From Afipia sp. (GTDB taxonomy: Bacteria > Pseudomonadota > Alphaproteobacteria > Rhizobiales > Xanthobacteraceae), in the NCBI GenBank assembly GCA_024707075.1, contig JANQAK010000003.1, forward strand, positions 310,001 to 374,000: a stretch of DNA of 64,000 nt, read 5' to 3'. The translations under genes and the position numbers were made by a program. Position 1 is the stretch's first letter; every line of letters begins with the position of its first letter. Positions 1-8,321 of this stretch are shown here, piece after piece. Under the pieces are notes generated by a model. It saw only the letters and a program-made list of their open reading frames with translations, did no database searches and was not told the DNA's origin.

Positions 1-890
1 TCCTGTTCGTGATCTATATCGCGGCGATCGGCTGGGTCGCGCTGCGTTATGCCGATCCCGACATCATCAACGAGTTCAACGTCGCCGTGGTGGTCGACAA
101 CCCGATCCAGACGCTGACGCAGGGTCTCATCCTGCGATTCAAGCCGGTCAATCTCGACGTGCTGCCGCTCTATATCATCCTGATGGGATTCTTCCCGCCG
201 GTGCTGTGGCTGATGCTGCGCAAGCCCGACATGGTGATGATCGCGTCGCTGGTGCTCTACTTCGCCGCCCGCCAGTTCGGCTGGAATTTCTCGGCCTATC
301 CCACCGGCTCGTGGTATTTCAATCCCTATACGTGGCAGTTGCTGTTCGTGTTCGGCGCATGGTTCGCACTCGGCGGCGCGGCGGAATCGCGGTCGGTCAT
401 CAAGTCGCGATGGCTGCTGATCGCAGGCTCCCTGTATCTCGTCTTCGCGCTGGTCATGACGATGGCGGGCCGTTTCGAAGCCCTCGGGGCCATGTTCCCG
501 AAATGGCTCTATGATGCCTTCAATCCGAACGACAAGACGTTCCTTGCGCCCTATCGCGTGATTCATTTCGTCGTCATTGCGTTCTTGATTACGCGTTTTA
601 TCCCCAAGGACTGGAAGCCGCTCGAATCGAAGCTGCTCGATCCGCTCATCAAGTGCGGCCAGCAATCGCTTCAGGTGTTCTGCGTCGGCATCTTCCTGTC
701 CTTCGTCGCACATTTCGTGCTGATGCTGAGCTGGGGCACGATCTGGGCGCAACTGGGAGTCAGCGTTGCTGGCGTCGCGATCCTGACGGCCGTGGCCTAC
801 TACGGGAACTGGTCGAAGAAACAGGACAAGCCGTCGGCGCGAGTGCCCAAGCCGCCGGCGGCACAGGCCGCACCGGCCCCGGGCGCTTGA
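1..890 (+). CDS. opgC: OpgC-family glucan acyltransferase (C-terminal part)
   Basis: The start lies outside the window; reading frame is open from base 3. The visible ~295 residues form repeated hydrophobic helices with the aromatic, Trp/Tyr-rich loops of the OpgC / acyltransferase-3 group (for example SWYFNPYTWQLLFVFGAW around residues 100-118). In this family the protein is an inner-membrane enzyme that succinylates osmoregulated periplasmic glucans. It ends with a hydrophilic Lys/Pro/Ala tail (KKQDKPSARVPKPP), probably cytoplasmic. Family assignment is from sequence recognition; substrate is inferred. Confidence 0.75.
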   Translation, partial: LFVIYIAAIGWVALRYADPDIINEFNVAVVVDNPIQTLTQGLILRFKPVNLDVLPLYIILMGFFPPVLWLMLRKPDMVMIASLVLYFAARQFGWNFSAYPTGSWYFNPYTWQLLFVFGAWFALGGAAESRSVIKSRWLLIAGSLYLVFALVMTMAGRFEALGAMFPKWLYDAFNPNDKTFLAPYRVIHFVVIAFLITRFIPKDWKPLESKLLDPLIKCGQQSLQVFCVGIFLSFVAHFVLMLSWGTIWAQLGVSVAGVAILTAVAYYGNWSKKQDKPSARVPKPPAAQAAPAPGA

Positions 891-992
891 TCCGGAACGG
901 GACGGTCCCACTTTAGCAGCGCACGTTTAAGCGCCAGCGCCGGTCGTTCCGCCTTGCTGGCACCCTGCGAAGCGTGTATCGACTGGGTTTCT

Positions 993-1069
993 CGGGGTAT
1001 AGCGTAGCCTGGTAGCGCGGCGGTTTTGGGTACCGCAGGTCGGAGGTTCGAATCCTCCTGCCCCGACCA
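993..1069 (+). tRNA. tRNA-Pro (anticodon TGG)
   Basis: A full cloverleaf can be folded: 7-bp acceptor stem CGGGGTA / TGCCCCG with one G-U pair, D-arm around GCG..CGC, anticodon stem GCGGT/ACCGC with loop TTTGGGT (anticodon TGG), T-arm GGAGG-TTCGAAT-CCTCC, and an encoded 3' CCA. It stands alone between opgC and the DUF192 gene. A minus-strand open frame across it is an artefact. Confidence 0.95.
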
Positions 1070-1138
1070 AATATCAAGATAGTTCAAATAATTACCAAGA
1101 ACTCTTGAGGCATCCACTGATGGCGTCTCAAAGGGATA

Positions 1139-1651
1139 TCACCGCGTCCCGAACAGCGGATGGGCCACCCGGTCGCCGGCCTGAATGCCGTATTTCCGTG
1201 CGGTGCCGCCCATCACCTCAAGCACGCCCTTGGCCAGACCGCCGGACGAGATGATCTTCTCGGATTGCGGCTCGGTGTTCTCCGCGATCCGCAGAATCCG
1301 GCCGTCGCTGCGGATGAAGATCATGTCGAGGGGAATGAAGGTGTTCTTCATCCACATCGACACCGGTTGCTCGGGCGAGAAGTCGAACAGCATGCCCCGC
1401 CCCTCCGCCAGTTCCTTGCGGTACATCAGGCCGGTCGCGCGTTCCTCGTCGGTCTTGGCGATCTCGACGGTGAACACATGGACGCCAGACCGGGTGACGA
1501 TCTCGAGCGGCTGCACCTCGGCCGCCGGAGCGCTGATCGATGTGACGGCCAGCAGCGCAAGGACCACGGCGGCAAGCGCGCGCCATGGCCGTTTCCGGCT
1601 TCGCAACAAGACGGGCGATGGAGGGAATTCCAGCCGAAGAAGAGAATACAT
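1139..1651 (-). CDS. DUF192 family exported protein
   Basis: About 170 residues. A basic N-terminus followed by a hydrophobic stretch ending in SAPAAE is a signal peptide, so the product is periplasmic. The mature part is a complete DUF192 domain (VEIAKTDEERATGLMYRK, then MLFDFSPEQPVSMWMKNTFIPLDMIFI). Function of the family is not established. The frame stays open 31 codons upstream to 1744 but that extension is Arg-rich and unlike a leader; a TTG codon just before RSRKRPWR could give an even more compact signal peptide. Start is therefore uncertain, family is firm. Confidence 0.8.
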   Translation of the reverse strand: MYSLLRLEFPPSPVLLRSRKRPWRALAAVVLALLAVTSISAPAAEVQPLEIVTRSGVHVFTVEIAKTDEERATGLMYRKELAEGRGMLFDFSPEQPVSMWMKNTFIPLDMIFIRSDGRILRIAENTEPQSEKIISSGGLAKGVLEVMGGTARKYGIQAGDRVAHPLFGTR

Positions 1652-1807
1652 ACGCGAGCCAAGCCTTGCCGTTCGACGCCGGCACCCTAGCCCGGCAATC
1701 ATGGCGAAGACCAGACGCTGCCATGCCCGGTCCATCGGGATCACGCGGATGTGGTCAGAACAAGCCGACGCACGGCAGCCTGTCAGTGAAACGAAGGCTG
1801 CGCGGGA

Positions 1808-2470
1808 TCAGTGCGACGACAATCCGGGGGCGCCGGTTTCGGGTTGGATCTCCGCCGCCATCATGCCTTTGGAGCCGGGTCCGAACCGGACCAGCACGTA
1901 CTGGCCGGGGCGTAGTTCGGTCATGCCGTAGCGGCGCAGGGTTTCCATGTGGACGAAAATGTCCGGCGTGCCCTCGCCGCAGGTCAGGAATCCGAAGCCG
2001 CGCAGCCGGTTGAACCATTTCACCTGCGCTCGCTCCAGCCCGCTGGTCGGCGTGACGCTGACATGGGTGCGGGCCGGCAGCATTTGCGCGGGATGGATGG
2101 CGGTCGATTCGTCCATCGAGACGATGCGGAAGGCCTGATAGCCCTTCTGGCGCTGGACGCATTCGACGATCAGCCGCGCGCCTTCATAGGCGGTCTGGTA
2201 GCCGTCGCGCCGCAGCACGGTGACATGCAGCAGCACATCGGGCCAGCCGTTATCCGGCACGATGAAGCCGTATCCCTTGGAGGCATCGAACCATTTTATG
2301 GTGCCGGAAATCTCGACAAGGTTGACGGCGGCGCCGTCAGCGGCAGCAAATGGATCGGCGACCAGATTTCGCTCGACACTGGCAGCCAGTTCGCTTGGCG
2401 CGAACCTGTCGGGACCCGTCCCAACCAGTGGGCTGCCCGCCTTCTTGGACTCAAATCCGTCCGACCCCAT
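1808..2470 (-). CDS. Two-domain cold-shock (CSD) protein
   Basis: 220 residues with two cold-shock domains. The first begins near residue 50 (TIKWFDASKGYGFI, then VLLHVTVLRRDG), the second near residue 148 (AQVKWFNRLRGFGFL, then IFVHMETLRRYG). RNP1-like (KGYGFI, RGFGFL) and RNP2-like (VLLHVTV, IFVHMET) motifs are present in both, so the protein should bind single-stranded RNA or DNA. Double-CSD proteins of this length are typical of Rhizobiales. The first ~48 residues are not conserved-looking; translation may start internally. The 215 bases upstream hold no other gene and presumably the promoter and leader. Confidence 0.85.
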   Translation of the reverse strand: MGSDGFESKKAGSPLVGTGPDRFAPSELAASVERNLVADPFAAADGAAVNLVEISGTIKWFDASKGYGFIVPDNGWPDVLLHVTVLRRDGYQTAYEGARLIVECVQRQKGYQAFRIVSMDESTAIHPAQMLPARTHVSVTPTSGLERAQVKWFNRLRGFGFLTCGEGTPDIFVHMETLRRYGMTELRPGQYVLVRFGPGSKGMMAAEIQPETGAPGLSSH

Positions 2471-2685
2471 GACCCCCGGACCTCAACCAAATTGCCGCTG
2501 GCCACCTGTGTGACCAGTACGTTATGCGCCGAAACACGTTTCGCGTTTCACACCGGGACAAAACACACGATGCGCCGCGAATCCCTTGATTTGACGATAA
2601 CACTCCGGGTCGGCTCCGAAAGACAAAAAAGAAATCAGCGGTGACCTATGAACAGTCTTGAGCGATTGCGAATCAATCGAGCAGC

Positions 2686-3446
2686 TTAGTTGCCCACAAA
2701 AGGTCCGAGCGTCTCGCCGATATCGTGACGGATCACCAGATCGGCGATGTCGTCCTGATCGGTCGGCTCGTTGTTGATAATCACCAGTCTGGCGCCGCAG
2801 TTTCGCGCCATGACCGGGAAACCCGCCGCCGGCCAGACCACCAGCGACGATCCGATCGCAAGAAAGAGATCGCAATGCTGCGCCAGTTCCGTCGCGCGGC
2901 GCATCTCGTCATCGGGCATGGACTGGCCGAACGAAATGGTCGCGGACTTCACGGGCGCGCCGCAGGCCGTGCATGACGGGGCCATGCCGGTCTCATCGAA
3001 TCGCTCCTTGACCCAGGCGATCTCGTAGCGCGTTCCGCACCCGATGCAGCGGGCGTAGGTGGTATTGCCGTGCAACTCGACGACATGCTCGGGGAAAATC
3101 CCGACGCCTGATGCAGGTTGTCGATGTTCTGGGTCACGATCGCCGGTACCTTGCCGGCCTTGTAGAGCGACGCCAGCGCCCGGTGCCCCCGTCCCGGCCG
3201 GGCCGCCGCAAAGCTCGCCTCCATCGCGAACCGGCGGCGCCATGCCTCGTCCCGTGCATCCTGGCTCGCGACGAATTCGCCGAATGGAATCGGCCGGTTG
3301 CGCGTCCACAAGCCGCCCGGCGAGCGGAAATCGGGAATGCCGCTCTCCGTCGAGATGCCTGCGCCGGTAAACGGCACGATGGTCCGCGCTTCGGCGATCA
3401 TGTCGCCGAGCATGTCGATTCCGCTGCGGAGATCGGATGCGATCAT
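2686..3446 (-). pseudogene. Sir2-family NAD-dependent deacylase, frameshifted
   Basis: Two overlapping frames together encode one sirtuin. The N-terminal frame from ATG 3446 has the NAD-binding signature GAGISTESGIPDFRSPGGLW and TQNIDNLHQASG; the C-terminal frame continues with the catalytic His motif VELHGN, a four-Cys zinc ribbon (CIGCG...CTAC), SFGQSMP and GSSLVVWPAAGFP. The switch lies near 3095-3100 in GGGATTTTCCCC (minus strand). Adding one base restores a single ~253-residue protein of normal length. Either a recent loss or a sequencing deletion; every catalytic motif is otherwise intact. Confidence 0.85.
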
Positions 3447-3585
3447 TCAATGCGCCCGTGATCCCGTTCGGCCATCGGCATCCGTGCCGTCGCGGTCAAG
3501 GCACTATGAGGAAGAACGCGTTTGAGGAAGAATGGGTGGCCGTCGTCATGGTCGCAAATACTGGTCATGACACTCATCATAGCTC

Positions 3586-3613
3586 AACAAAAATGGGGGC
3601 GCGAAGCCCCCAT
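3586..3613 (-). terminator. Rho-independent terminator
   Basis: Read on the minus strand, ATGGGGGC-TTCGC-GCCCCCAT forms an 8-bp GC-rich hairpin followed by TTTTGTT. It lies just downstream of the small H-NS-like gene and probably ends its transcript. Confidence 0.8.
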
Positions 3614-3640
3614 TCCGGACCAATCCACGGACGTTGCGGC

Positions 3641-3925
3641 TCAAGCGGCCTTGGTGACCTGCGGCTTCGGCGCGTCCTGCTTCAAATCGTGAGGCTTCGA
3701 GTCCTGAGACTTCAGGTCTTGCGGCTTCAAGGATTCCTTGATGTCCTTTATATCCTTCCTGGGAGCGGCGACCTTTGCCTTCTTGCCCAGTACCGCGAGC
3801 TTCTCCATCTCCGCGGCAAGCTCGCGCTGGCGCGCGGCGATCTTGTCGGCCAGCTTTTCGCTCGCCTCATCGCACAGCTTCGCCAGATCGTCGATCGACA
3901 TGGACTCCAGATCTACTTTTTGCAT
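3641..3925 (-). CDS. H-NS-like small protein lacking the DNA-binding domain
   Basis: 94 residues. Residues 1-50 (SIDDLAKLCDEASEKLADKI ... ELAAEMEKLAVLGKK) are predicted helical/coiled-coil and resemble the oligomerisation half of alphaproteobacterial H-NS-family proteins. The usual C-terminal DNA-binding motif (a short Trp/Gly-rich block) is absent. In its place is a Lys/Pro/Gln/Asp tail made of imperfect short repeats (LKPQD, LKSQD, SKPHD, LKQD, PKPQ). RBS-like GGAG lies upstream and a terminator follows. It could act as a modulator that hetero-oligomerises with full H-NS proteins; that is inference. Confidence 0.6.
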   Translation of the reverse strand: MQKVDLESMSIDDLAKLCDEASEKLADKIAARQRELAAEMEKLAVLGKKAKVAAPRKDIKDIKESLKPQDLKSQDSKPHDLKQDAPKPQVTKAA

Positions 3926-4031
3926 GACCTTCTCCGTTGACTGTCACGGAGGTAGCAAGAAGGTTTCCGTCTCGCTAGGCGATGCCGTTCCTTATCCACT
4001 GTCATGGGACAGGGATGGCCGCACGGGATCA

Positions 4032-4259
4032 TCAGCAGCCGGTCAGGCCCGGCGGCGTGCCGTCCTCGCGATTGCGCAAATACGCCAGTCCAAAGACCGC
4101 CAGACGCTTCGGATCGGTCTCGCCGGCCGAGGAAAGCGTGGCAATATAATTGTCGACGCTCTCGCGTGCTTCACGCAATCCTGCTTCGTCGAGATTCCGC
4201 ATCATGCCGAAAGTATGGATAACCCGATCGACCACTTCGTCCATTGATCGCTCCTTCAT
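4032..4259 (-). CDS. Small conserved-looking hypothetical protein
   Basis: 75 residues, MDEVVDRVIHTFGMMRNLDE onward, mostly helical, ending DGTPPGLTGC. No signal peptide or membrane segment. The ATG at residue 6 is an alternative start. Not recognised; codon use fits the host. Confidence 0.5.
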   Translation of the reverse strand: MKERSMDEVVDRVIHTFGMMRNLDEAGLREARESVDNYIATLSSAGETDPKRLAVFGLAYLRNREDGTPPGLTGC

Positions 4260-4466
4260 TGCGCATCTGCATGAAAGTAACGGCGATGCGGCGTTAAAAG
4301 TTCCTTCGTTTCATCTGCTTCTTTCGGGAGCCGAATCCCGCAGGCGGTTTTGATCGGAAAAAAGCAGTTATATCTCGCGATCTGCGGCATTGGATGCTTG
4401 CGAAAGGATTCGCCACCCTCGGCCGGAAGGCAGGTGGGTGGGTGATGCTGATTGATTCGCAGCGTG

Positions 4467-4892
4467 TCACTTCTTGAAATAAGCGAGCACGCCGAAAATA
4501 CTTCCGACTAGCGCCAGAGCCAACGTGACCCGAGCCGCCCAATATTCCCAATCGGCTTTCTGCTCCGCTCGAATGTCGGCTCGCAGTTTTTGAGCCGCCG
4601 CCGCCGTTAGATAGCGCTCTTCGTCTTCTGTGGCATATGGGTGCAGATACCAATCCTCTTCCTTATCTGGAATAGGGACATGGTATCTACGAGCTTGCTC
4701 TATAAGATACTCGGACCGAAATTGGTCCATCATCGTAGTTCGAAAATTGACGGCCTTTCCTGCCTGGTACTTTGGAAAATTCATACCTTCTGCATCAATC
4801 TCATCGGGCACCTGTTTGTAGAGGTCCCGCGCCGATTTGTAATGCTTCAGATACTTCCTTAGCGCCCAGCGATACCGAAGCTCGTCAAACAT
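4467..4892 (-). CDS. Hypothetical protein with C-terminal membrane anchor
   Basis: 141 residues: a charged, helical cytoplasmic part rich in Tyr/Arg/Lys, then one hydrophobic segment near residues 118-138 (VTLALALVGSIFGVLAYFKK), i.e. a tail-anchored topology. Base composition is clearly lower in GC than the flanking host genes. It begins one base after the stop of the small Cys-rich gene at 4894-5025, so the two look like one transcript. No family recognised. Confidence 0.6.
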   Translation of the reverse strand: MFDELRYRWALRKYLKHYKSARDLYKQVPDEIDAEGMNFPKYQAGKAVNFRTTMMDQFRSEYLIEQARRYHVPIPDKEEDWYLHPYATEDEERYLTAAAAQKLRADIRAEQKADWEYWAARVTLALALVGSIFGVLAYFKK

Positions 4893-4893
4893 T

Positions 4894-5025
4894 CTAAATC
4901 CTACCTCGGCAGATTCCGCAGTTCACTGAATGCGGCTTGTTGAGGAAGCAATCGCAGTTGCCGCAAGTGGCGTCGGTATACCGACCATAATTGCCTGGAC
5001 GTGAGCGTCGCACTACCCTTGCCAT
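4894..5025 (-). CDS. 43-residue Cys-rich (zinc-knuckle-like) protein
   Basis: An open frame from ATG 5025 to TAG 4894 encodes 43 residues, basic at the N-terminus (MARVVRRSRPGNYGRY), with CGNCDC and CGIC 12 residues apart. The two CxxC pairs could bind one zinc ion. Only one base separates it from the membrane-anchored gene downstream. No clear ribosome site; existence is supported mainly by the Cys pattern and tight spacing. Confidence 0.45.
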   Translation of the reverse strand: MARVVRRSRPGNYGRYTDATCGNCDCFLNKPHSVNCGICRGRI

Positions 5026-5095
5026 GTCGCTAACCTTCGAGCTTTATTGAGCGCGATCAGGAACAGAGTAACGCCCGGCCCATCGGACTCCTCCG

Positions 5096-5161
5096 CGGAG
5101 GGTAGCCTATTGGTAAGGCACTGGGTCGCGCCCGGGTTAGCCGGTTCGACTCCAGTCTCCG
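5096..5161 (+). other. tRNA-like sequence, probably a relic
   Basis: CGGAGG pairs with TCTCCG as an acceptor-like stem, GCCT/AGGC forms a good 4-bp D-stem around ATTGGTA, and GGTTCGACTCC resembles a T-loop. The anticodon arm only closes with a short stem (CTGG/CCGG, loop GTCGCGC) and the T-stem has a mismatch; no CCA follows. This looks like a decayed tRNA or an old attachment-site copy, not a working tRNA. The rest of 5026-5285 holds no gene I can support. Confidence 0.4.
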
Positions 5162-5285
5162 GGACAAGAATACCCTAAGAACCATCCGCGCGCGACGCCT
5201 GCCCTCACAACAGTTTTCTGCTATTTACTGTCCCGGCATGGGCTGAGAATGGCCCCGATACACGTGCTCACAAGGACAAGAAAAC

Positions 5286-5735
5286 ATGCGTTACCTGCAC
5301 ACGATGCTGCGCGTCCGCAATCTCGACGCGGCCCTGAAATTCTACAGCGATGCGCTTGGGCTGAAGGAAGTTCGCCGCACCGAAAGCGAGAAAGGCCGCT
5401 TCACGCTGGTGTTTCTGTGCGCGCCCGAGGACGAGTCCCTGCTCCAACAGGTCAAGGGCCGGGGCGCGCCGCTGATCGAACTCACCTACAACTGGGATGA
5501 AGAGACCTACGGCGAAGACCGCTACTTCGGCCACCTCGCATACGAAGTTGACGACATCTACGCCACCTGCGATCGCCTGATGAAGCTCGGCATCACCATC
5601 AACCGCCCGCCGCGCGACGGCCAGATGGCGTTCATCCGTTCACCGGACCTGCACTCCATCGAGCTGTTGCAAAAGGGCGATGCGCTCCCGCCGAAAGAGC
5701 CGTGGAGTTCGATGCCCAACACCGGACATTGGTGA
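5286..5735 (+). CDS. gloA: Lactoylglutathione lyase (glyoxalase I)
   Basis: 149 residues, a full-length single-module glyoxalase I. It opens with [31 protein letters not shown] and contains FVLFL-type strand [33 protein letters not shown] and [12 protein letters not shown]. The metal ligands expected for the family (His5, the Glu in LIELTYN, the His in GHLAYEV, the Glu in IELLQ) are all present. It isomerises the methylglyoxal-glutathione adduct in the cytosol. Monocistronic by spacing. Confidence 0.95.
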   Translation: MRYLHTMLRVRNLDAALKFYSDALGLKEVRRTESEKGRFTLVFLCAPEDESLLQQVKGRGAPLIELTYNWDEETYGEDRYFGHLAYEVDDIYATCDRLMKLGITINRPPRDGQMAFIRSPDLHSIELLQKGDALPPKEPWSSMPNTGHW

Positions 5736-5833
5736 GTCGCAGCAATCGCCGCTGACACGCCGTCCGATTTGATCGGAACAACAGCGTGCGCCCGACGTTC
5801 TTCATGTCATCAACACGATGAATGGAGATAAAA

Positions 5834-5914
5834 ATGGGACGCGGACTTCTGTTGTGGCTGCTGGGCGTGCCGATCCCGGTCATCATCCTGCTCTGGCTTT
5901 TCTTCGGCCGCTGA
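5834..5914 (+). CDS. 26-residue membrane peptide
   Basis: ATG 5834 to TGA 5912 encodes MGRGLLLWLLGVPIPVIILL followed by WLFFGR, one membrane-spanning segment with a Pro kink. A GGAGA ribosome site lies 7 bases upstream and a terminator follows within 20 bases, so this is a self-contained small gene. Peptides with the same GRGLLLWLLGVPIP pattern are widespread in Rhizobiales; function unknown. Confidence 0.7.
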   Translation: MGRGLLLWLLGVPIPVIILLWLFFGR

Positions 5915-5930
5915 TTGAAACGCAAATGAA

Positions 5931-5955
5931 AGCCCCGCGCGAGCGGGGCTTTTCT
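5931..5955 (+). terminator. Rho-independent terminator
   Basis: AGCCCCGC-GCGA-GCGGGGCT is a perfect 8-bp hairpin followed by TTTTCT. It closes the 26-residue peptide gene. Confidence 0.85.
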
Positions 5956-5995
5956 ATCGGTGCCGGGAGACGATCGCTTCCTGTCCGCGCGGCGC

Positions 5996-6319
5996 TCAGG
6001 GCCTCCGGCAATCGGCAGTCCCTTCGACCACCTTCAGCAGCTTGTTGCCCGCGGCTTTCAGAATGCACATCTCGACCTGCTTGCCGGCAGGCACCGGCTT
6101 CGCGCAGATGATCTGCGGATTGTCGTCATAGACGGCGGTCGAGAATTTGCAATTCGCCTGGCATGACGCGGTATAGTTGAATGGATTGGTCAGCGAGACA
6201 CTGGCCGACTCCGCGCCTGGCAGGATGGTGCAGGCGATCGGGACCGGCTCCGCATGCAGAGCGGAGGACAGGACTCCGGCCAGAGCCGTCACGAAAATCA
6301 AGACCGGTGTGCGCAACAT
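5996..6319 (-). CDS. Small exported Cys-rich protein
   Basis: 107 residues. A signal peptide (MLRTPVLIFVTALAGVLSSALHAE) precedes a ~83-residue mature domain with six Cys (positions include IACTILP, SCQANCKF, IICAKP, EMCILK, ADCRRP), pointing to disulfides in the periplasm. No family recognised with confidence. Confidence 0.6.
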   Translation of the reverse strand: MLRTPVLIFVTALAGVLSSALHAEPVPIACTILPGAESASVSLTNPFNYTASCQANCKFSTAVYDDNPQIICAKPVPAGKQVEMCILKAAGNKLLKVVEGTADCRRP

Positions 6320-6481
6320 GAATCAACCATCGTCGTCCCCGGCGCGACGGTAGCAAGGGCAACCCGCCAAGACGAGCCTTTCATGACAGTCCGGCTTTTC
6401 CGGCCCCCGTCCTGAGTTGCAAAAATCTACGATCTCTGTTCGAAGTTCGGTTGTCGGCTTGAAGCCGCCGGGGCGAACATC

Positions 6482-7135
6482 GTGCAAAACATCATCAACG
6501 CTTTTCTGCTGGTCTATGCCGCGCTGTTTCCGATCGTCAATCCGATCGGCAGCGCGCCGCTGTTCCTGCGCATGACCCAGGGCCGCAGTTCCGCCGAGCG
6601 AAGCCTTCTCGCTCAGGGCGTCGCCCTGAACAGTTTCTTCCTCCTGCTCGGCTCGCTGTTCATTGGTTCGCATGTGCTCGAATTCTTCGGAATCACCCTG
6701 CCCGTCGTGCGCATCGCCGGCGGGCTTGTGGTGGCGACATTCGGATGGCGGCTGCTCCATGCGGCGGAAGAGACCGATCCGGATCGCGCGAAAGTCGGCG
6801 ACAGCGGACCTGCCATCGATGCGTTCTATCCGCTGACCATGCCGCTCACGGTGGGTCCCGGTTCGATTTCCGTCGCGGTCACGCTGGGCAGCCAGCGCCC
6901 GACTCCGACCGCGGACCTGACCCAGCTTGCCATTCTCGGCGGTGCGGCCGTGGCGGGTCTCGCCGCCATCGCCATCACGGTCTTCGTCAGCTACCGCTTC
7001 GCCGACCGCATCATTCTCTTCCTCGGCCCACGCGGAACGGATGTCCTGATGCGGTTGTCGGCCTTCATCCTGTTCTGCATCGGCATCCAGATCATCTGGA
7101 ACGGCGCCAGCGTGCTGATCGCCAGAACCGTCTGA
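6482..7135 (+). CDS. MarC-family integral membrane protein
   Basis: 217 residues, six predicted membrane helices, starting with GTG (VQNIINAFLLVYAALFPIVNPIGSAPLFL). The NPIGSAPLF motif and the repeated MPLTVGPGSISV are hallmarks of the MarC / UPF0056 family. The transport or other role of the family is unsettled. The 160 bases before it and 209 bases after it hold no gene I can support. Confidence 0.9.
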   Translation: MQNIINAFLLVYAALFPIVNPIGSAPLFLRMTQGRSSAERSLLAQGVALNSFFLLLGSLFIGSHVLEFFGITLPVVRIAGGLVVATFGWRLLHAAEETDPDRAKVGDSGPAIDAFYPLTMPLTVGPGSISVAVTLGSQRPTPTADLTQLAILGGAAVAGLAAIAITVFVSYRFADRIILFLGPRGTDVLMRLSAFILFCIGIQIIWNGASVLIARTV

Positions 7136-7344
7136 CTCCCGGCGGACGGCTACGGATTATCTCCGGTCTCACGGATTTTTGCACCGCAACAGCATAAATA
7201 CCTGCTTAACGTGCGGATTTTGCAATCAAATTTCATTAATCATGAGTTCCCTGAAGCGAACGTTGCATTGAATAAAGCGGCGTTTTTCGCTAGTTATTAA
7301 GGGCGCGGACCTCAGATGGCCGCTACGCCTCGGGTCCGCATTCG

Positions 7345-8220
7345 ATGCTTCACCGCCTTCGCCGCCGGAAAACTGCTTCGACCTTCGCCGCGACATTCAG
7401 CGCGCTTGCGCTGGGCTTGTCGGCCGCCGTTGTGTCCCCTGTTGCCTCTCACGCCGAACAGGCCACGAGCGGTGCAGCGACGAGTGTTGCCGCATCTGAC
7501 GATCTGAACGCGGTCTTCAAGGCGCAGCCCTGTCTGCAATCCAAATCCCTTGCGCAACTCGATGCGCCGATCACCCGCGTCGCCAAGCGGCTGGACGCGC
7601 ACGAACCTGTGACGATCGTTGCGGTCGGTTCGTCCTCGACCGGCGGCTCGGGTGCGACGTCGCCGGCCTATTCGTATCCCAGCCGTCTCGAGCGCGAACT
7701 GCGCCAGAGATTCCCCGATGCGCCGATCTCCGTGCTCAATCGCGGCGTCAACGGCGAGGAAGCCGCCGACATGATGGCGCGGATGGATGACATTCTCGGC
7801 CTGAAACCGGATCTGGTGATCTGGCAACTCGGCACCAACACCGTGCTGCGCGACGGCAGCGTCCCGGCGACCGGCGAACTGTTGCAGGCCGGAATCTCCC
7901 GCATCAGGAAGACCGGCGCCGACGTGTTGCTGATCGATCCGCAGTTTGCGCCACGGGTCAACGCCAAGCCGGCCGTCAACGACATGGTCGGCCTCATCGC
8001 CTATATCGCCAAGCAGGCTCACGTCCCGCTGTTCCGACGCTACGTGGCCATGCGGCATTGGCACGACGACGAGGCCATCGCGTTCGATCGCTTCATCATC
8101 GCCGACGGCCTGCACATGACCGACTGGGGCTATTCCTGCCTCGCGCGTCTGCTGGCCGAAAACATTGCGACCACGGTCTCCCGCTCGCGCGCGGTTGCCG
8201 ACGTGAAGCCGCTGCAATAG
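7345..8220 (+). CDS. Exported SGNH/GDSL-type hydrolase
   Basis: 291 residues. A twin-basic N-terminus and hydrophobic stretch ending SPVASHAEQ form a signal peptide. The SGNH blocks are present in order: VAVGSSSTGG (nucleophile Ser, block I), NRGVNGEEA (block II Gly/Asn), VIWQLGTN (block III Asn) and DGLHMTDWGY (block V Asp-x-x-His). The product should be a periplasmic esterase or acyl-hydrolase; substrate unknown. No Shine-Dalgarno sequence is obvious at this ATG. Confidence 0.85.
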   Translation: MLHRLRRRKTASTFAATFSALALGLSAAVVSPVASHAEQATSGAATSVAASDDLNAVFKAQPCLQSKSLAQLDAPITRVAKRLDAHEPVTIVAVGSSSTGGSGATSPAYSYPSRLERELRQRFPDAPISVLNRGVNGEEAADMMARMDDILGLKPDLVIWQLGTNTVLRDGSVPATGELLQAGISRIRKTGADVLLIDPQFAPRVNAKPAVNDMVGLIAYIAKQAHVPLFRRYVAMRHWHDDEAIAFDRFIIADGLHMTDWGYSCLARLLAENIATTVSRSRAVADVKPLQ

Positions 8221-8321
8221 GCCGCGCCCGCTTTTCCGGTTGTGATAGTATTCGTTTCCCGGATGACGCATATCGCATGGAGCATCTGAGCCCTTGAGGG
8301 ATCAGCCGTTCCGGAAGCCGC

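Noticed and set aside
800-1117. Minus-strand open frame over tRNA-Pro
   Set aside because: Contains GQEDSNLRPAVPKTAALPGY, the known artefact of translating an antisense tRNA.
2471-2685. A small gene between the cold-shock and sirtuin genes
   Set aside because: Frames here are short and lack ribosome sites; the region is more likely the cold-shock promoter and leader.
5096-5161. A functional tRNA with an unusual CGC anticodon
   Set aside because: Anticodon stem and T-stem are imperfect and CCA is missing, unlike the three real tRNAs in the window.
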